NCBI GenBank assembly: GCA_914767715.1
Contig: OU612075.1
Coordinates: 8,556,001-8,620,000 of the forward strand
Direction of reading: 5' to 3'
DNA length: 64,000 bases
Origin: Membranipora membranacea
Lineage: Eukaryota; Bryozoa; Gymnolaemata; Cheilostomatida; Membraniporidae
Shown here one piece after another: positions 12,131 to 26,000 of this stretch. How positions within the stretch are numbered: the first letter of the stretch is position 1; each line of letters begins with the position of its first letter. The notes beneath the pieces were generated by a model. The model was not told the origin of the DNA. It made no database searches and was given only the letters and a program-made list of their open reading frames with translations. The translations under genes were made by a program, and so were the position numbers.

Positions 12131-12734
12131 AGTAATAATCAAAATATTAATATCGCCGGTAACACCTGTTATTAAAATGTATGACTTGGTGACTGGAAAA
12201 AAAGAAATGAAAAGGATTTTTGACTACGCCCCCTTGTTTTTATAGTTGGGGGATAGTTCATCATTTATGTCAGATAGTCAGTATTTTGTCAGATAGCCTA
12301 CCTCCAAAGCAGTCCAGATATACCTCATTTTGATTTCAAAGCATGCTAAAAATCTCCAGACATCCAGGATTAGACTGAGATCAGTCATAATACTAGGCAG
12401 TTCATATCAAAACCCCTACAGTTTCCAATTTCAGTGGGCCTCACGTAACCCAATATATAGAGTCAATCAATGAAATGAATGGATTCTCAATCCAGTATTT
12501 GTGATCTCATTCCAATACTGAATTACCTGCCATCTGAGGATTTTGGATCTTAATTGCATGCTAAGAGACTGAGAGTTGCATGTGATAATTTATTAAATGA
12601 GGTATGTATGAACATCTTAGAAGGTATTTTTAAACAAAATACTCATGGGTGTGCAACTATAGCTTGCCTAGTACCTACACAGCAGGTTGTGGTTGCATTT
12701 AGAGAAACTAACTAGCTAGTGAGACCCTAGGCTA

Positions 12735-13283
12735 GTGGCTTCCAGGACATTTGGAGCCATCAAACACATCTTACATGATGCTCCAAGGGAAGGGCGCCTT
12801 CTTGCTTATACAAGTCTGTGTCATCCCGTACTGGGTATGCTCATTTGATCTGGGACCCAACACTAATTAAGGACATTGAGTCTCTCGAGATGGTACAAAA
12901 TCGAGCAATCAGATTTATAAGCTGCCTCAAAGGCAGAGAGAGTGTCACGGAGGCTGGCTCTGAACTTCGCCTCCAGTCTCTAAAACAGAGGAGAAAAAAG
13001 CACAAGCTGGCTCTCCTGACGAAAATACTCCAGGATGACGAAAGGCATGACACCCTGGCTCAGGCCGATGACGAAATATCCAAGGACCGGAAAAATATGA
13101 CCATGACGACAAGGGCTGCTGCTGCCAGAGGTGAAGTGACCTCTGTCTATGCAGTATCTCAAGCTTTTCATGGTAGTTTTCTATGTTTCAACTGCACTTG
13201 TGAACTGCACTCTATAATGAATTAATTCATGTCTTGTTGATAATCTTTCTGTTCACTGCAACATGAATGAATAAATATATATT
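12735..13283 (+). mobile_element. LINE 3' fragment (RT C-terminal region)
   Basis: The plus strand encodes the region just after the reverse transcriptase core of a CR1/jockey-type LINE: RTFGAIKHILHDAP..., LAYTSLCHPVLG, then after a one-base frameshift YAHLIWDPTLIKDIESLE and MVQNRAIRFI. The fragment ends near an ATT-rich tail (ATATATATTATTATTAT, about 13275-13290). The paralogous fragment at 50448-50813 carries the same frameshift, so the element was already dead before the duplication. Confidence 0.75.
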
Positions 13284-13299
13284 ATTATTATCCCTGAAA

Positions 13300-14075
13300 A
13301 GCTCTCAGGAAGGGTAAAGAAACATTAGCTATGGCTGTGTCTTTCTTTTGAAGTGTTGTAAAAATTCTTATAATCACAATAATTTTGAGTTGCCCAGCCT
13401 CGCATGAAGTAAAGGCAACTCCCAGTTTATAAAGTAAATAGTATAAATAACATTGCTCAGAAAACATCTAGTCACCTAGTGGCAACTGGTAAAGACTGCT
13501 TTAATATTTTATGCTGTGGAGCTTTATTATACCCCTATACCTAGTACTGTATCATACTCTCACGTACCCTAGTCTATTATGGATTTTTAAAAAAGAGAGA
13601 GCAGACACAAGAAACAAGACCGCCTAAAAACTCCAAAACTCAAAAGCTTCTAACGCTGTATAATGTGCATCATGCTGGCTCATACATGATTTATTTAAAC
13701 TGAAGAACCACCCCAAAAGCTTCAGGATCTTATATAGAGAGCTGTCCAGTTCATATCAAATTATTGCAGCGCTTGCATTTAAACAGCCCCTCACATTTGT
13801 TATTTATTGTTGTTTCAGTGTCGATTCATAAATGGCACAGTGATAAATGTATACAATAAAATTTTTCTTTTTTGTTCTGTCACTGCATGAAAAACATTCC
13901 TAAAGATGATGTAGAATGACAATAAAAGTATATAGAACTTACATTACACCTTGCACAGTGTGACAGTGTAAGGCCACAATCATTGCTGGTCCTTTCATCC
14001 CATTGTCTGTTGCGTTGCATTTTAGTTTTACTTGTTCGACATGCAGGGTGTACCTAGATTGAAGGTGACGCATTT
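13300..14075. other. Region upstream of the LRR-EGF gene
   Basis: No exon or repeat that I can name. It separates the LINE tail from the first ATG of the LRR-EGF gene and must contain the promoter and 5' UTR. No clear TATA or initiator was picked out by eye. Confidence 0.4.
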
Positions 14076-17000
14076 ATGATGATGAAATCTGGTGAGTAAC
14101 TTTATCAACTTATATCATCAATTTCTGTTTTTTGTGAATTTTCAGAGATACCCGAACCCAAATACCCTACAGGATGAAGTCAACCATGGCTGAAGATGAT
14201 AATGATGCATTGCCAAATTCGTATCTATTTATGGTATTATTCTGCATGGGAGCATCACAACTACCTATAGTATAAATTTCCCAAAACGGTTGAGACATTG
14301 AATTCTTGCTGCAAATGCAGCGTCGATCTGGAATCAGTTCTCAACGATTGGAAGGCTGTAGCAAATTTGATGAACTTTCAAACTAAGTGTATAGAGTTTT
14401 TTTTCAAACATTCACTGCTAGAACATTATTTAGCTCATTTTATCCTGTTATCTTCCGAGATATTAACCTCTAGCAATTATGATATAATTGGACAAGTTTC
14501 TTGCAACAGTAATATTGAATCACCAATCGATCATCATTCAATAAGATCAATTTAACTTACCATTTTCAGGCACCTATTCTTTGTTTCTTTTGGGTAAAAT
14601 TGACTGAAGCAAGCTAATTCCCTTTCCCTTCATAGCTGCTGTGATATTTATCCTGATTGAGATAGTGTCATCAAATACGCGATGTGACTATTCTGACTCC
14701 AATAATGATAACACACTGGTATGCTCTTCAGCCTGCCAATGTGACTGTCAAGATAGAATTATGTGTCTGCAAGGGCCACCCAGGAAGCTCACTGGGGTAT
14801 GTGTATAATCACCATAAAAACCTAACAGCTTTAGAAAGCTGGTGAAAGATGGTTGTTCTTGGTTGTGCAATCCAGGCTGACTGAAACTTGGTAGCTCATT
14901 CAAAGAGATCGTGAAAGATACAGGTCTTTGGTATCATTCAAGAGATCCCACTTAAATTTAGAATACACTCTTAGTTTATATGCGGCATGTGGCTCAGTTT
15001 TAACCGATCATCAGAAATCTGACTACTCAGGCCAGAGATTTGAGCAACATAAAAGTGAGGTTTTGTCCTCTTACATACTCCCTCATTCTAATTTTTAATC
15101 ATTCGGTTGAAAATATTTCCATGTGTTGCTGTGTACTGAGGGTTGCTACTATTTGCCCTACCAAGGCTAGTTATATCATTTTGCTGTCAGCTGTCATCTG
15201 TTGCCATGTGTTGCAGGAGATAGACCTGCAAGTCTATCTTGACGGCTCAGATCCACTTGCTGACACCGTGAAGTATATTGATCAGGGCTGGTCAACAAAT
15301 ATGGGGTATTTCGATGGTGCAGAAAATTGGAAATATCTGGAACTGCGCTGGGGCAAGCGCAACCCGGTTGGGCGTAAAAGTGAGTTTAAACTTGTTGTTT
15401 ATGGGGACGCTAAGTAAAATCGGAGGCAATCTCTGGAACGATGAATGCACACATGCTTCATCCTTGGCATTTGTTTATTGAAAGTTATTCAGAGTTTTGT
15501 GCCGTTTTAGCTGTGTCACATGCCTGGTCGTATTATAAAATTTAGTGAAAAAGTAGATTAGCAGCTTAGGGTTTATACTAAATTGGATATGGCCACATAA
15601 CCATCAACCCTCTTATAGTTGCTGGTTATGCAGCTCTATCTGAAATCTAACAGTATCATACACAACTAATTGGTCTGTATCGAAAGTTTGGAAGAGGATT
15701 GAGAAGGACTGTATTTCATTTGAGAATCTAAATAGGTTTGGAGGAAATAAAATTGTGTTACGTATTATGACATCACAACCAATTTTGATATCATACAACC
15801 AATTTTGATATCATCTCATTTCCCTTACCCTTTCAAAAATAGTGAAACATGTATTTTCTTTCCCGAGACTCTGGATGAAATAGTTCCAATTTGTAACTTC
15901 TTTCAGGTGTTCTGAACTGAGTACACTTACAGTTGTAAAAATGTCAATCGTTTTAGATAAACTCATTTCGATTTCATTTGTCTTTGATACAACAGAGATA
16001 AAAAATCATTTGTATCAATAATCTTTTGTAGACAGACAGCTAACAGACGTCAATGTTCGTGTAATTATAGGAAAGTTTGCAAAACTTCAATATATCAAAA
16101 GCGATGCATTCGATGATGTGGCTCGAGTTCTTGTATCTCTCGAGGTTGTCGACTGCCCTCTCCTTCACACCATAGAACCAAGGCAAGACTTTCCAACACC
16201 TGGCCTCGCCAAACTAACAGATCTTGACTTCATCCGCTTGGATTCGCTTGAGACAGCAGACTTTCTCAACAGTCAATTCTGGAACTTGAAAAACTCTCTT
16301 TACAAGAGTGACGCTGATCATACAATAAATGTGAGACTGAAATCTAATCCAAAATTGAGATCTCTCAATCTTACGCGACCTTTGTCTCTTGGAAGTGATG
16401 CCATGATGGATCTGGAGTTGAGTGATAACCCCAAACTAGATTCTGGATTCGACGTCTGTTTCCTCAAAGGAAAAATTCTGTAAGTCACTGTTGTATTTAG
16501 ATTTTCAGAATTATACATTCATACCCAGGGCAGCATCTTAAACTGTGCTGCTACGAATTTATCTAAGGTATAAACGATGTAGTATCAAAAACAAACACCA
16601 AAACATCTAATAACTCCTTTTTTAATGTTGTTGATAACAGGTTCTTGCCCCTACTTTCAGTTTTGTGTGAGCGGGGTATTTAAGTGTCTTTGGAGAGGGA
16701 GAAGCAATTTCTAGAATTTTTAATCAAAGGCTGGATGGAAAATAACCTGAAAATTACCTGACAGAAAAACCTGAAAGTGTTCACTCAATTTTTCTCTGTT
16801 GCGAAAATTGAATTTTTCGCTCTCTTCCGATGGATTAAACTGTCATATCCTTCTAAAAATTTGTCTTATTCAATTAAAATGTCTTATAAAATTAAATGAA
16901 TTCTCATGCGGAAACAAACCTAGGGCTAGGGATATCAGTTTTCAACTGTACCACCTCAATTCAAAATGACCCCCTATCAATTCTGAAAGAGACATCAGTG

Positions 17001-20000
17001 ACAACTTTTCATTGCTCAATAGGAAATATCCTTATCAAATATCCCTTCTCAAACTGACCGTGACTGTCCTCCAAGTTGATAGTCATGCTTCACATTTTAG
17101 ATGTTTAATATTCCAAATCTGCTTGCAACATATAATCGTCGAACAGCATCCAAAACCTTTTTTTTGGTCCTTAGACAGACAGACAGACAATGGTCAGTTT
17201 ATCGATTAATAATCTGAATGATTGTACGCCTTCATGATTCGACTTTTAGTAGTGTATAAGCAGTAATCAAGGCCTTTTCAGTAGACTATAGACTATTTAG
17301 CATCGAATTATAAAACAATAGTTTGTAGAAGGAAGTTTCTAAACATATTACAAACTAATTGATAATTAAGAATAAATTATTTGTAGTCAATAGTTAACAA
17401 TTAATAAATAATTGAATAAATAATTTATAATTTGAAATTAATAAATAGCGATTATTCATTGATAGTTATTAATTAATAATTGATAATAAATAAATAATAA
17501 TTAATATTTGACAATTAATAATGCTTAACAATATACCATTTATCTTTTATGCCTTACATAGGACCATTAGTATGTGCGGTATGAGCTGTAGATCCTGTGA
17601 GCGGGCGTGGCTGGCAGCTTTGAATAGTAGGGCCAAACAAGTCAACAAACACAACGACTGGAATGCTATAGGATACCCATGGCTAAAGAATAGAACTACT
17701 GATGATTGGTAATGTTCTTTAAACTGCTGTCGCGATGGAAGTATTTTTGCTTTTGAGAAGAAATGTCATTAATTGTCCCGTATTTTATTGAAAATAAATA
17801 TTAAACTCCGCCTTTGACTGTTATCAGGCCTATCTCCTACTGTTGCGTGAAAATAAACTTGATTTCATCTTTAATATTGCTTCAATCTTTTGGCTGAATA
17901 CCTATCATCCCTGTCGGGCTATATGAATTTTTTTCCCATACGACCACAATATATTAACTAAATAATGAACAATAAAAAATAATAAATGACATTTTATTCT
18001 TCTCACATGATTATAAATAAGAGTTAACAAACACGTCACATGTTTGCGGTTATATTATAAATCATGATATAATGTAAACATTTCATTTTGCTGTTTTCTA
18101 GGTTTTGGTTTGATGCGACACCATGCAATGATGCTCCTAAATGTACTGAACCAGAATATAAAGACGATGCATCTTATGACTTCACAGACTGGCCTCTACC
18201 GTGAGTCATGTAAAATTTTCAAGTAACCTTTTATGCAAAACCCAAAAACAATCTGGACTAGACTGAAAGAGGCAAATTACCTAATATGACTAATGCCATG
18301 CACCTCTGCTTAGCCTATACATTAAGCCTTCAAACATACCAGCAAACACATGCATTCATAAAAAGCATTTACCAACAGCACAAAATCAAGTTGTGTCTTA
18401 TTTTATCGCTTAGTTTCTTTCCTTTGTGACAAGATATTTGCCTAGCAATATTACTGAGCAGTATGATTTTTTTTCTAGGTTGTTTGGTGATGATGACTTT
18501 GTTATAAGCACAGACAAACCTCCTCTCACACCCATGAGGTACTCCCATCTTACAGTATATATGCCTGACTGTCACTGTTGCTTAAAAAATTACAACTTTG
18601 CTTTCACTCAACAGTAACGGTGCTAGTATTGTAACTGTTCATTGTTTACTTTTACATCCTTGAATTGCCCAATTTAGTGCTTTAATTAATACTAGGGACT
18701 AAAGCCCTATTCACTGAGGTGGTTTAGTTGGCCTGTGAAGTCCCTGACTGCTCTCATTTTTCTGTCTGAGTATGTGCGTTTCTCTGTTGAACTTTTCTGA
18801 TTTTGTCACAGTGCAAAGTGTAATTTCGGAGGGAGATACGATCCGTTTATGGTGTTCCATGACTGTTTCAAGTCAGCCAACGAATGGACAAGCTGCCTAG
18901 AAGGATGCGACTGTTCAAACACAACTGTGAGTTAATTTCATTAGTTTGACAAAAATCTGTCTAAAAATATACTATTTTTTCTAGTGAGTTGATTTGGGCT
19001 AGGATGATTTCCTTGAAGTTTTTACCTACCATTGCTTTTGTACCATGATGTGCGATGAATAGATGAATGGTAGAATTACATCCCTGCTTTGCAGAAGAGT
19101 AATATATTTGATAATTTCTGCATTTTATAAGCTGTAAAAATAATATCCTAATTTGGCAAGTTCAATGATTGTTGTTGGTATCATCTGTAGAGGGGATGAG
19201 ACACCAAAATAAAACTTCTGACTTAATCATTCATTCCAGATGCACTGTGTGCATGGACCTCATTATGATGAGGGTCAAAGGATGATCATAGTGTCTCATG
19301 AAGACCTACCTAATCTGGTAACCATGGACAAGAGCGCATTCGCTTACACGCCAGAAGAGCACTTAGAGGTCGAGACATTTTATATCTATAACAACCCTAC
19401 TCTATCGGCCATCACGGCTGACGTAAGGTAAGTTGTTGATGCCAAATACTAAAATTAGTGAAAAGTGAAAATTTAAACACGAAGTAACCATAATAAAAGC
19501 ATGAGTCAGTAGTGAGTATGAGTCAGTTTGAACATAAGGCCCTTATTGATTTATTCTTCATTTCATCCTCTACGATCCATTTGTGTTCTAGCAAAATATT
19601 GTGAATGGTATTACCATAGACATTACCATGTGTTTTGTCTATAAGTATTACATACAACCAAAATAGCTCATGGAAAAAAACCGAACATGGTTGGTGAATG
19701 TCAATCTTCTGACTATTTTTTGTCTATTTCTTTTATAATTCTTGTCTATTTTCTGTCTATTTCTAGACTATTTCTTGTCTAAAACTTGTATATTTGTTGT
19801 CTATTGTCTGTATATTGTCTGTCTATTTTCTTTCTGATCAAGGAGTTAGAGACTCTCTAACTCCTTGGTCCGATCGATTCACTTTCTATGACTGATAATG
19901 ATACAAATCTGCAATCTCAGAATGTTTGATAATGAAACGGTCAAAAACGTTGTCATATCGAAGAACCCTCGCCTCACTAGAGTGGCTGAGTTCATATCTG

Positions 20001-23000
20001 CTTATTGGATGAACCTTGAATACCTTGAGATGAGCTATATGGGTGTGGCTTTCGGACAAAATGCGCCTAAAATACTTCGAGACATATTCAGATATTACCG
20101 TAGTAAGGTATGTACTGTATGAAAAGTTTCACATTTTTATTTTGTTTTGAGCTTCATTAATTGCTGACTGCCGTATTTATTTGGATGAATTTTTCTAATG
20201 AGAAGTCAAAAGGAAGAAATTAATCAAATACATGATTGTGAGTAAGAAAAAAATAAATTATATGTCAATGCCAATGATATACCAATTATGAAGATCGGTT
20301 CCAAAATCATTGATATCTCCCCAGCATTCAAATAATGCCTTGTTCTAAAGTATCATATCCAATTTCAGTTGGTGGTGCTGGACCTGACAGGCTCTCATCT
20401 CAAATCTTTCATATCACTACATCATCTCGAGGGGTCAGATAATCTTCGATATCTTATTCTTGAAGGTAAACAAAAGGCTTATTTTTATTGTTATGTCTAT
20501 AATGTTTCTTAAACCTGTGTACCGCTATTAATAAGCAAAATGGGGAAAGTCAACGGCAAAAATAGTTTCTGAATATCTCGCTTGGAAAGGAATTCAATTG
20601 CAACAAGTTCTGTGGGAATCGAATTTAAACCACTGCGACACAGCTGGGCTTTGCCCAGCAGAGCCACCAGTCAAAAATGTAAATGGAGAGTTGTCGCATC
20701 AAAACATCTAGCCAGTAGCTTTGAAATGAGTTATATGAGCTCTCAAAATGTAGGGAGTATCTTCTTCCCAAGCCATCCGCCATTATTGATGACAAATGTT
20801 GTTGTTGACCAATCAGGTGCCTTTAAAATCTATTTGAATTTTTGACTGGTGGCTATGCTGGGCAAAGCCCAGCTGTGGCAGCAGTGGTTTAAAATCTAGT
20901 TGAGATCCAACATTAATAAAAGTGTTGGATCTCAGCTAGATTTCAAAGGCACCTGATTGGTCAGGGTCAACTTTTGTCATCACTTTTGGCGGATGGCTGG
21001 GGAAGAAGATACTCCCTACATATTGAGAGCTCATATAACTACATGCAAAGCTACTGGCTAGATGTTTTGATGCTACAACTCTCAATTTACATTTTTGACT
21101 GGTGGCTCTGCTGGGCAAAGCCCAGCTGTGTCAGCAGCGGATTAAGGCTCAATTATTATTAAGTCTATGACTGAGGTTACCCTATCTGTATCCATGCTGA
21201 CTCTTTCAGGGAACTTGTTGCAGACCATTAATATGGAAACATTCATGTCGTTTTACATATTAAATGCCACGGTAACTTCATTACACATGAATTTTATTCT
21301 CAGTTGGCTATATGTTTCTAACTCAATTTTCATGTTCACTGCTTTATCAAATGTACATTGTTAAAAACCTTTATATCTCCCAGTATGTTGAAAAGCTGCC
21401 TATGATTGATAGTTTGCAGTTTGTTCTTTCAAAGTTTGATTGATCAATAGCGTGGGGGGTACAAATCATTATGTCAACATAATTCTTGTCGGCATAGGCG
21501 TATTTAATCTGTCTGGTCAACTCTCTAAAAAAAAAACCCCGCGCAACGGAAAAATTTTTTTCAGGAGACAAGCATCTGTTAGAGACTCTAACAAATTTGT
21601 TAGAGTCTCTAACAAATTGTTAGAGTAGAGAATATTAACATAAGCCTCAGATCCACTCAAGGATTTTTCAGTGAAGCTTGTGAGTGGATCGGAGGCTTGT
21701 GGTGGTGGTTTTGGCCTCAGCTATTTCAGCATGTGATTGGATATTTGGCTTGAGTTGAGGTGGTGGTCTGGCTCGGCCACAGCTACGCTTTAGAATGTCT
21801 GGCTTGACTTGAGGCCCTAAGGCTGCCAACAAGCTTCAGGTTCACTCACAAATCTTTTGCAGAATTCAGTCATGGGTATCTGGGAGATCAGACATAGTAC
21901 ACATTTCAAAAGCCCATTATCAACCCATTGGTTGGGTGGTTGATAAGAATCCGTGACAACTCGAAAATGCAATTTCAAAAATCAAACCACAAACACCATT
22001 TTTGAAATGAACATTTTCGAAGTGTCCGTATACCGGTTGATAGTAGACTTTTGCAATATGTTGTGTACTATGTCTGATCCAGCAGGTGCCCATGATGACT
22101 GCAGTGGGTCTGACGTCTGAGGCTGTGTTGTGACCATGATTGATAGCTATGACTATGATGGCCAAGTGGTGGTTCTGTGGGGTTCTGTTGACAGTCTCAA
22201 TCAATCAACACAACAATAAAATCAATGAATCAACAACAAGCAATCAATCAACCACCAACCATCATCATCAATAATGAAATGATGATCATGATGATGATGA
22301 TGAAAAAAAAAAACAGACAATATACAATGTGCTTGCTTTGCTTTGTTGCTAAATATGCATATTGATGAGAGGATTGGAGAGATAAAAGTCAAGGGACTTT
22401 CTGGGTAACAATATATACAGAGCAATACTCCAGAGATTTGAGTAGCATTAGGGTAGCATGAGGAAGTTTTTAGGGAGAAAAGATTTGCTCTATCTGTATT
22501 TTCCTGTAACTTCGTTGCATCCCAAAGTATTAGTTAAGATGACCTTGGAATGTCAATAGACAACAAAAAGTCTACTGGTTTCATATCAAAATTTTACTTT
22601 TATGTCCAGTGACAAAGAGAGGACAACTAATAATAATAACAGAAAAAGAAGACAATTCTTCATTATTTGATTCGATTCGATTTGAGGGTGGAACATTTTT
22701 CCCAACACTCTAACCATCCTTGCCTCTAACATTCGAGAGTTAGAGATAGTTAAATACCCCTATGCTTGTTGGTCACTCAAATGATCAGCTAAAGGATTTG
22801 GAGCAAAATTCTAATGTGTCAACTCGAGAGACCGTTTATCTTTTAATGTCAGTAGCCATAGCATCAACCAATCATAAAACTGGCCAATAGTGAATGGCAT
22901 CTGATGAAGTTATTAAAACTTATCATCTTAATCATCTTTAATTTCAGGTGGAAACAATTCCCCCTATGCTCATTAGGAGAACTCCTAGCTATAAACCTCC

Positions 23001-26000
23001 CTATAGGAAGATGAAGACGCTCAACTTACTCAATCTCTCTGAGCTTAGGTGCGATTGTCGTATGAGACTAGAACACATAGCGAGAGTACAAGATCCCATC
23101 TACTGGGACCCTAGGATCCTCAACAATATCATGATTGGAGACATATGTATACCTAACCCAAGTAAGCTTTTATTACTGCAATATAAATCTGATACAGATT
23201 CTTTAATTTTCATCGGGGTTTGCTGGCAGTATATTGGTCCTGATTTCCAATGCACCTTCATTGCCATCATGCAAGGTGTGATGGAATAACTGTGAACACC
23301 CAGTAATAACGTATACTGCAATTATCGCACTATGGGTAACTTTAAGTCATATTATCAGACCCAATTTTTTAAGATGTATAATCTCATATACATCCCAATA
23401 GGCTGGCAGCTATATTTTTAATTCAAATAATTGTCATAGTGTGGTCACACATGCATGAAAGGAATGCTTAGTCCAATAAATAGTGTCAGAGCACTGGCTC
23501 CCCTGCATTTCTAGATATTTTCAAATTAGCCCAGATTGTGAGTTCGTGAAGCAATCAAAATAGAGCTATAATATACAATCATCTATACATTTATTTTACA
23601 ATCCCCTCCCATCCGTTGATTGATACAATATAATAACTATTCTTGTACAATCATTTTAGCCACAACAGTGGGATGCAGAGCACATTTCGATCAGCTGACA
23701 GGTTGCTCTGCGTATGAATACAGAAATGGAACTATTGCTTTTGATCTGCCCTGTCGCAGTAGCAATTTTGCTGTGGAAGTTTATAATGCGAGCATTAATA
23801 CAGAATATGGCGGTAGGTACGAAAACCCGAACCACGAACTCACAAGCTACGAACCTTTAAAAAACCGAACCTTCAATGTGTCTGATACATTGAATTCCAT
23901 ATCTGGAATAGCATCATTAGCTTTCTTTTGCAAAACAAAGGGCTTGCAAAAATAGCCAGTCCCTAGTAGCAATCTAGAAATGCCCTAATCATCGACACTG
24001 TAGGGGTATAATTACTGTTTGCAATTTTGTAAACAAGACAATTTCTCAGGCTAATTATTCATGCTACTAGGGACAGCCAATCAGATAACAGTCAGATGGG
24101 TCCCTATGTTTAGTGTCCTAACCGTATAACGCTATGATACTATTTCCATTCTAAGAGAAGAATCTAATTCAGTGGTCTGATAACATAATTTCGGCCAATG
24201 ATGTTCTTTGTAACAAAAAGTCAAAACTTTGATGAACAGTTATCCTCTCTTGCACTTTGGCAAATGGTAGAGGACAACTCCAATCCCAGCAGAGAGTTTG
24301 GGACATATGAGCAGGGAGAGTGGGAAGGGAACAGGGAAGGGAGCAGGGAGTTTGTCCCCGACTGAACAAAGAAGGGGATTTTGTTCTAGAAGAGACACCA
24401 GGCTAGATCAAGGCCTGAACGATTTCCAGATTGAGACAGAGGTTCCGGAGAGCTGGGAGCCACCAAGTTCAAACTTATGATTATTACCATGCTGGTGCGA
24501 CTGATCCTGGATAATTGAGTGATTATGCACAAATGGACGCAGTGATGCTTTTACTTACTAAATGACGCTTGCAAATACTCTGTTTATGTGATCATTGCAC
24601 TGTTTGAGTGATAAGGTGATCCAATCAGATAACATATTATATGCGTATTCAAATAAAGGTAATGGTTCAGAGAAGAGACTGTTGATGGTGTTTACACGTG
24701 TATTCAATGAACTTATTTGTATATTATGGTGCCTGAAAAAGCGGCAAAATGAGAGGCAGAAAAAAAGGCCTGAGAGAATAGTAATGGCTCAGGTGGATTA
24801 ATACTGAAGTGTGAGCATTCATGGCTGTGAATGCACGTGTGATGGTAGACCATCGGGGACATAAAGCAGTTCCTATCCAATCGTAGTGGCAATGTACGTT
24901 GTTAATGACAGTAAGCTAACTATCAAGCCATCACTGTTGCATAACAGCTATCACTAGGATTGTGCTGTGACTTCTGGTACTGCGTAACTAAAAAAACAGA
25001 AAATATCACATTCAAATTCAAAGAGAAGTGTTTGATATCATATGTCATGATATTCTCAGTTAAAATCTAAAACTCACTTTTTGCTCACTGCGCTCTACTC
25101 ATAGCTTTAGGGCAGCATGAGGCAAGCTCCCCGTTTCTTCGTTGCCGGTTAATATTATTTGCTTTTTTTATGGCTAGATGGTAACTGGTGAAGCTCACAC
25201 CACATTACATTATCAATCATGCTCGACTGGGATAAAATGAATAATACACCAATCAATTTTGGTACATACTTGACCCAACTTGCAGCTTAATTACTATGTA
25301 GTTGTTTTACACGAGGCCGTTTCAGAAGACTAGGATATTATCATTATCAGTTTAGTCCGGGCCACCACAGCTTGAACCTGACTTCGTTACACAGCTATAG
25401 TACAGCATGTTAGTCTGACCATCGGACCAAAATAATTTTGTATTCTGTGGTACGAGTCAGAGAAATCAATAGCTGAGGTTGTAATGAGTAAGGGCCCGCA
25501 TGGATATCTACAAACACAAGATTTCTTATGTTAGTTATTACAGAATATGCAGTTAATATATAGTATTTGCCAAACCACTTTCATACTAGTAGGATCATTT
25601 CATAGATGATGAAGCCTGATCAAGCTAATGTAAATTTCAGAGAGGCAACGCTGATCTGATATCTCTTAGAGTAGCACAAAATGCTGTATGTAAGACCTAA
25701 CAGTTAACAGTTATAGTTATATATATAGTAAATAAGCTCAATTTTTTATAGAAGAATTTTAATGTATATTAGAGGTCCTACTTTCCCCTCATGCTTTGTT
25801 TGAAACCAAAAAACAGCCATGAATTTTCAAAACAATATTTCAAGATAGGCCAACACCCATAGTACATACTTTTTAACTCTGTTGAGAGGCGATGATTCAG
25901 GAGGCAGCCTTCTGCTCCTCCTGTGACGAGTCAAAGGGGCTCCAATTTACTAAACTGTGACCATTTCTAATAAATAAGTGTGGTGTGTCCTCCATTACAG

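Larger units (their letters stand above)
5924..13184. repeat. Degenerate duplicate of the 32.1-50.8 kb locus
   Basis: This block matches 32075-39844 and then 49618-50813 closely, in the same orientation and order, with most bases identical including introns and untranslated sequence. It starts with about 150 bp corresponding to the 3' end of the LRR-EGF gene, runs through the last three exons of the zinc-finger gene, then jumps at about 11902 to the sequence around the gene's first exon and its upstream LINE fragment. Relative to the intact locus it lacks exons 2-12 and almost all of exon 13. It has extra segments at about 6080-6640, 7805-8552, 8612-9197 and 10624-10939. Confidence 0.9.
18812..23161 (+). 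other. Second LRR module of the receptor
   Basis: Residues about 366-652. It begins with a textbook LRRNT (CLEGCDCSNTTMHC), continues with leucine-rich strands (VSHEDLPNLVTMDKSAF, VISKNPRLTRV, NLEYLEMSY, LVVLDLTGSHLKS, LRYLILEGNLLQTI) spread over five short exons, and closes with an LRRCT-like cap containing C-x-C and a later Cys (LRCDCRMRLEHIARV ... GDICIPNP). Two capped modules in a row recall Slit and Toll ectodomains; this is an analogy, not an orthology claim. Confidence 0.8.

Noticed and set aside
12841-13171. Minus-strand frames opposite the RT fragment
   Set aside because: They are antisense to a clear RT C-terminal frame and have no independent support.
14174-14235. ATG at 14174 as the receptor start (MKSTMAEDDN...)
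   Set aside because: Its possible donor leaves phase 0, which would put a stop at the start of the next exon. The ATG at 14076 gives phase 1 and a proper signal peptide.
23817-23955. Continuation of receptor exon 14 to a stop at 23955 as a truncated protein end
   Set aside because: The sequence after 23812 is the inverted terminal repeat of the inserted element. A good donor at 23813 joins in phase to the next exon. A read-through isoform is possible but not needed.
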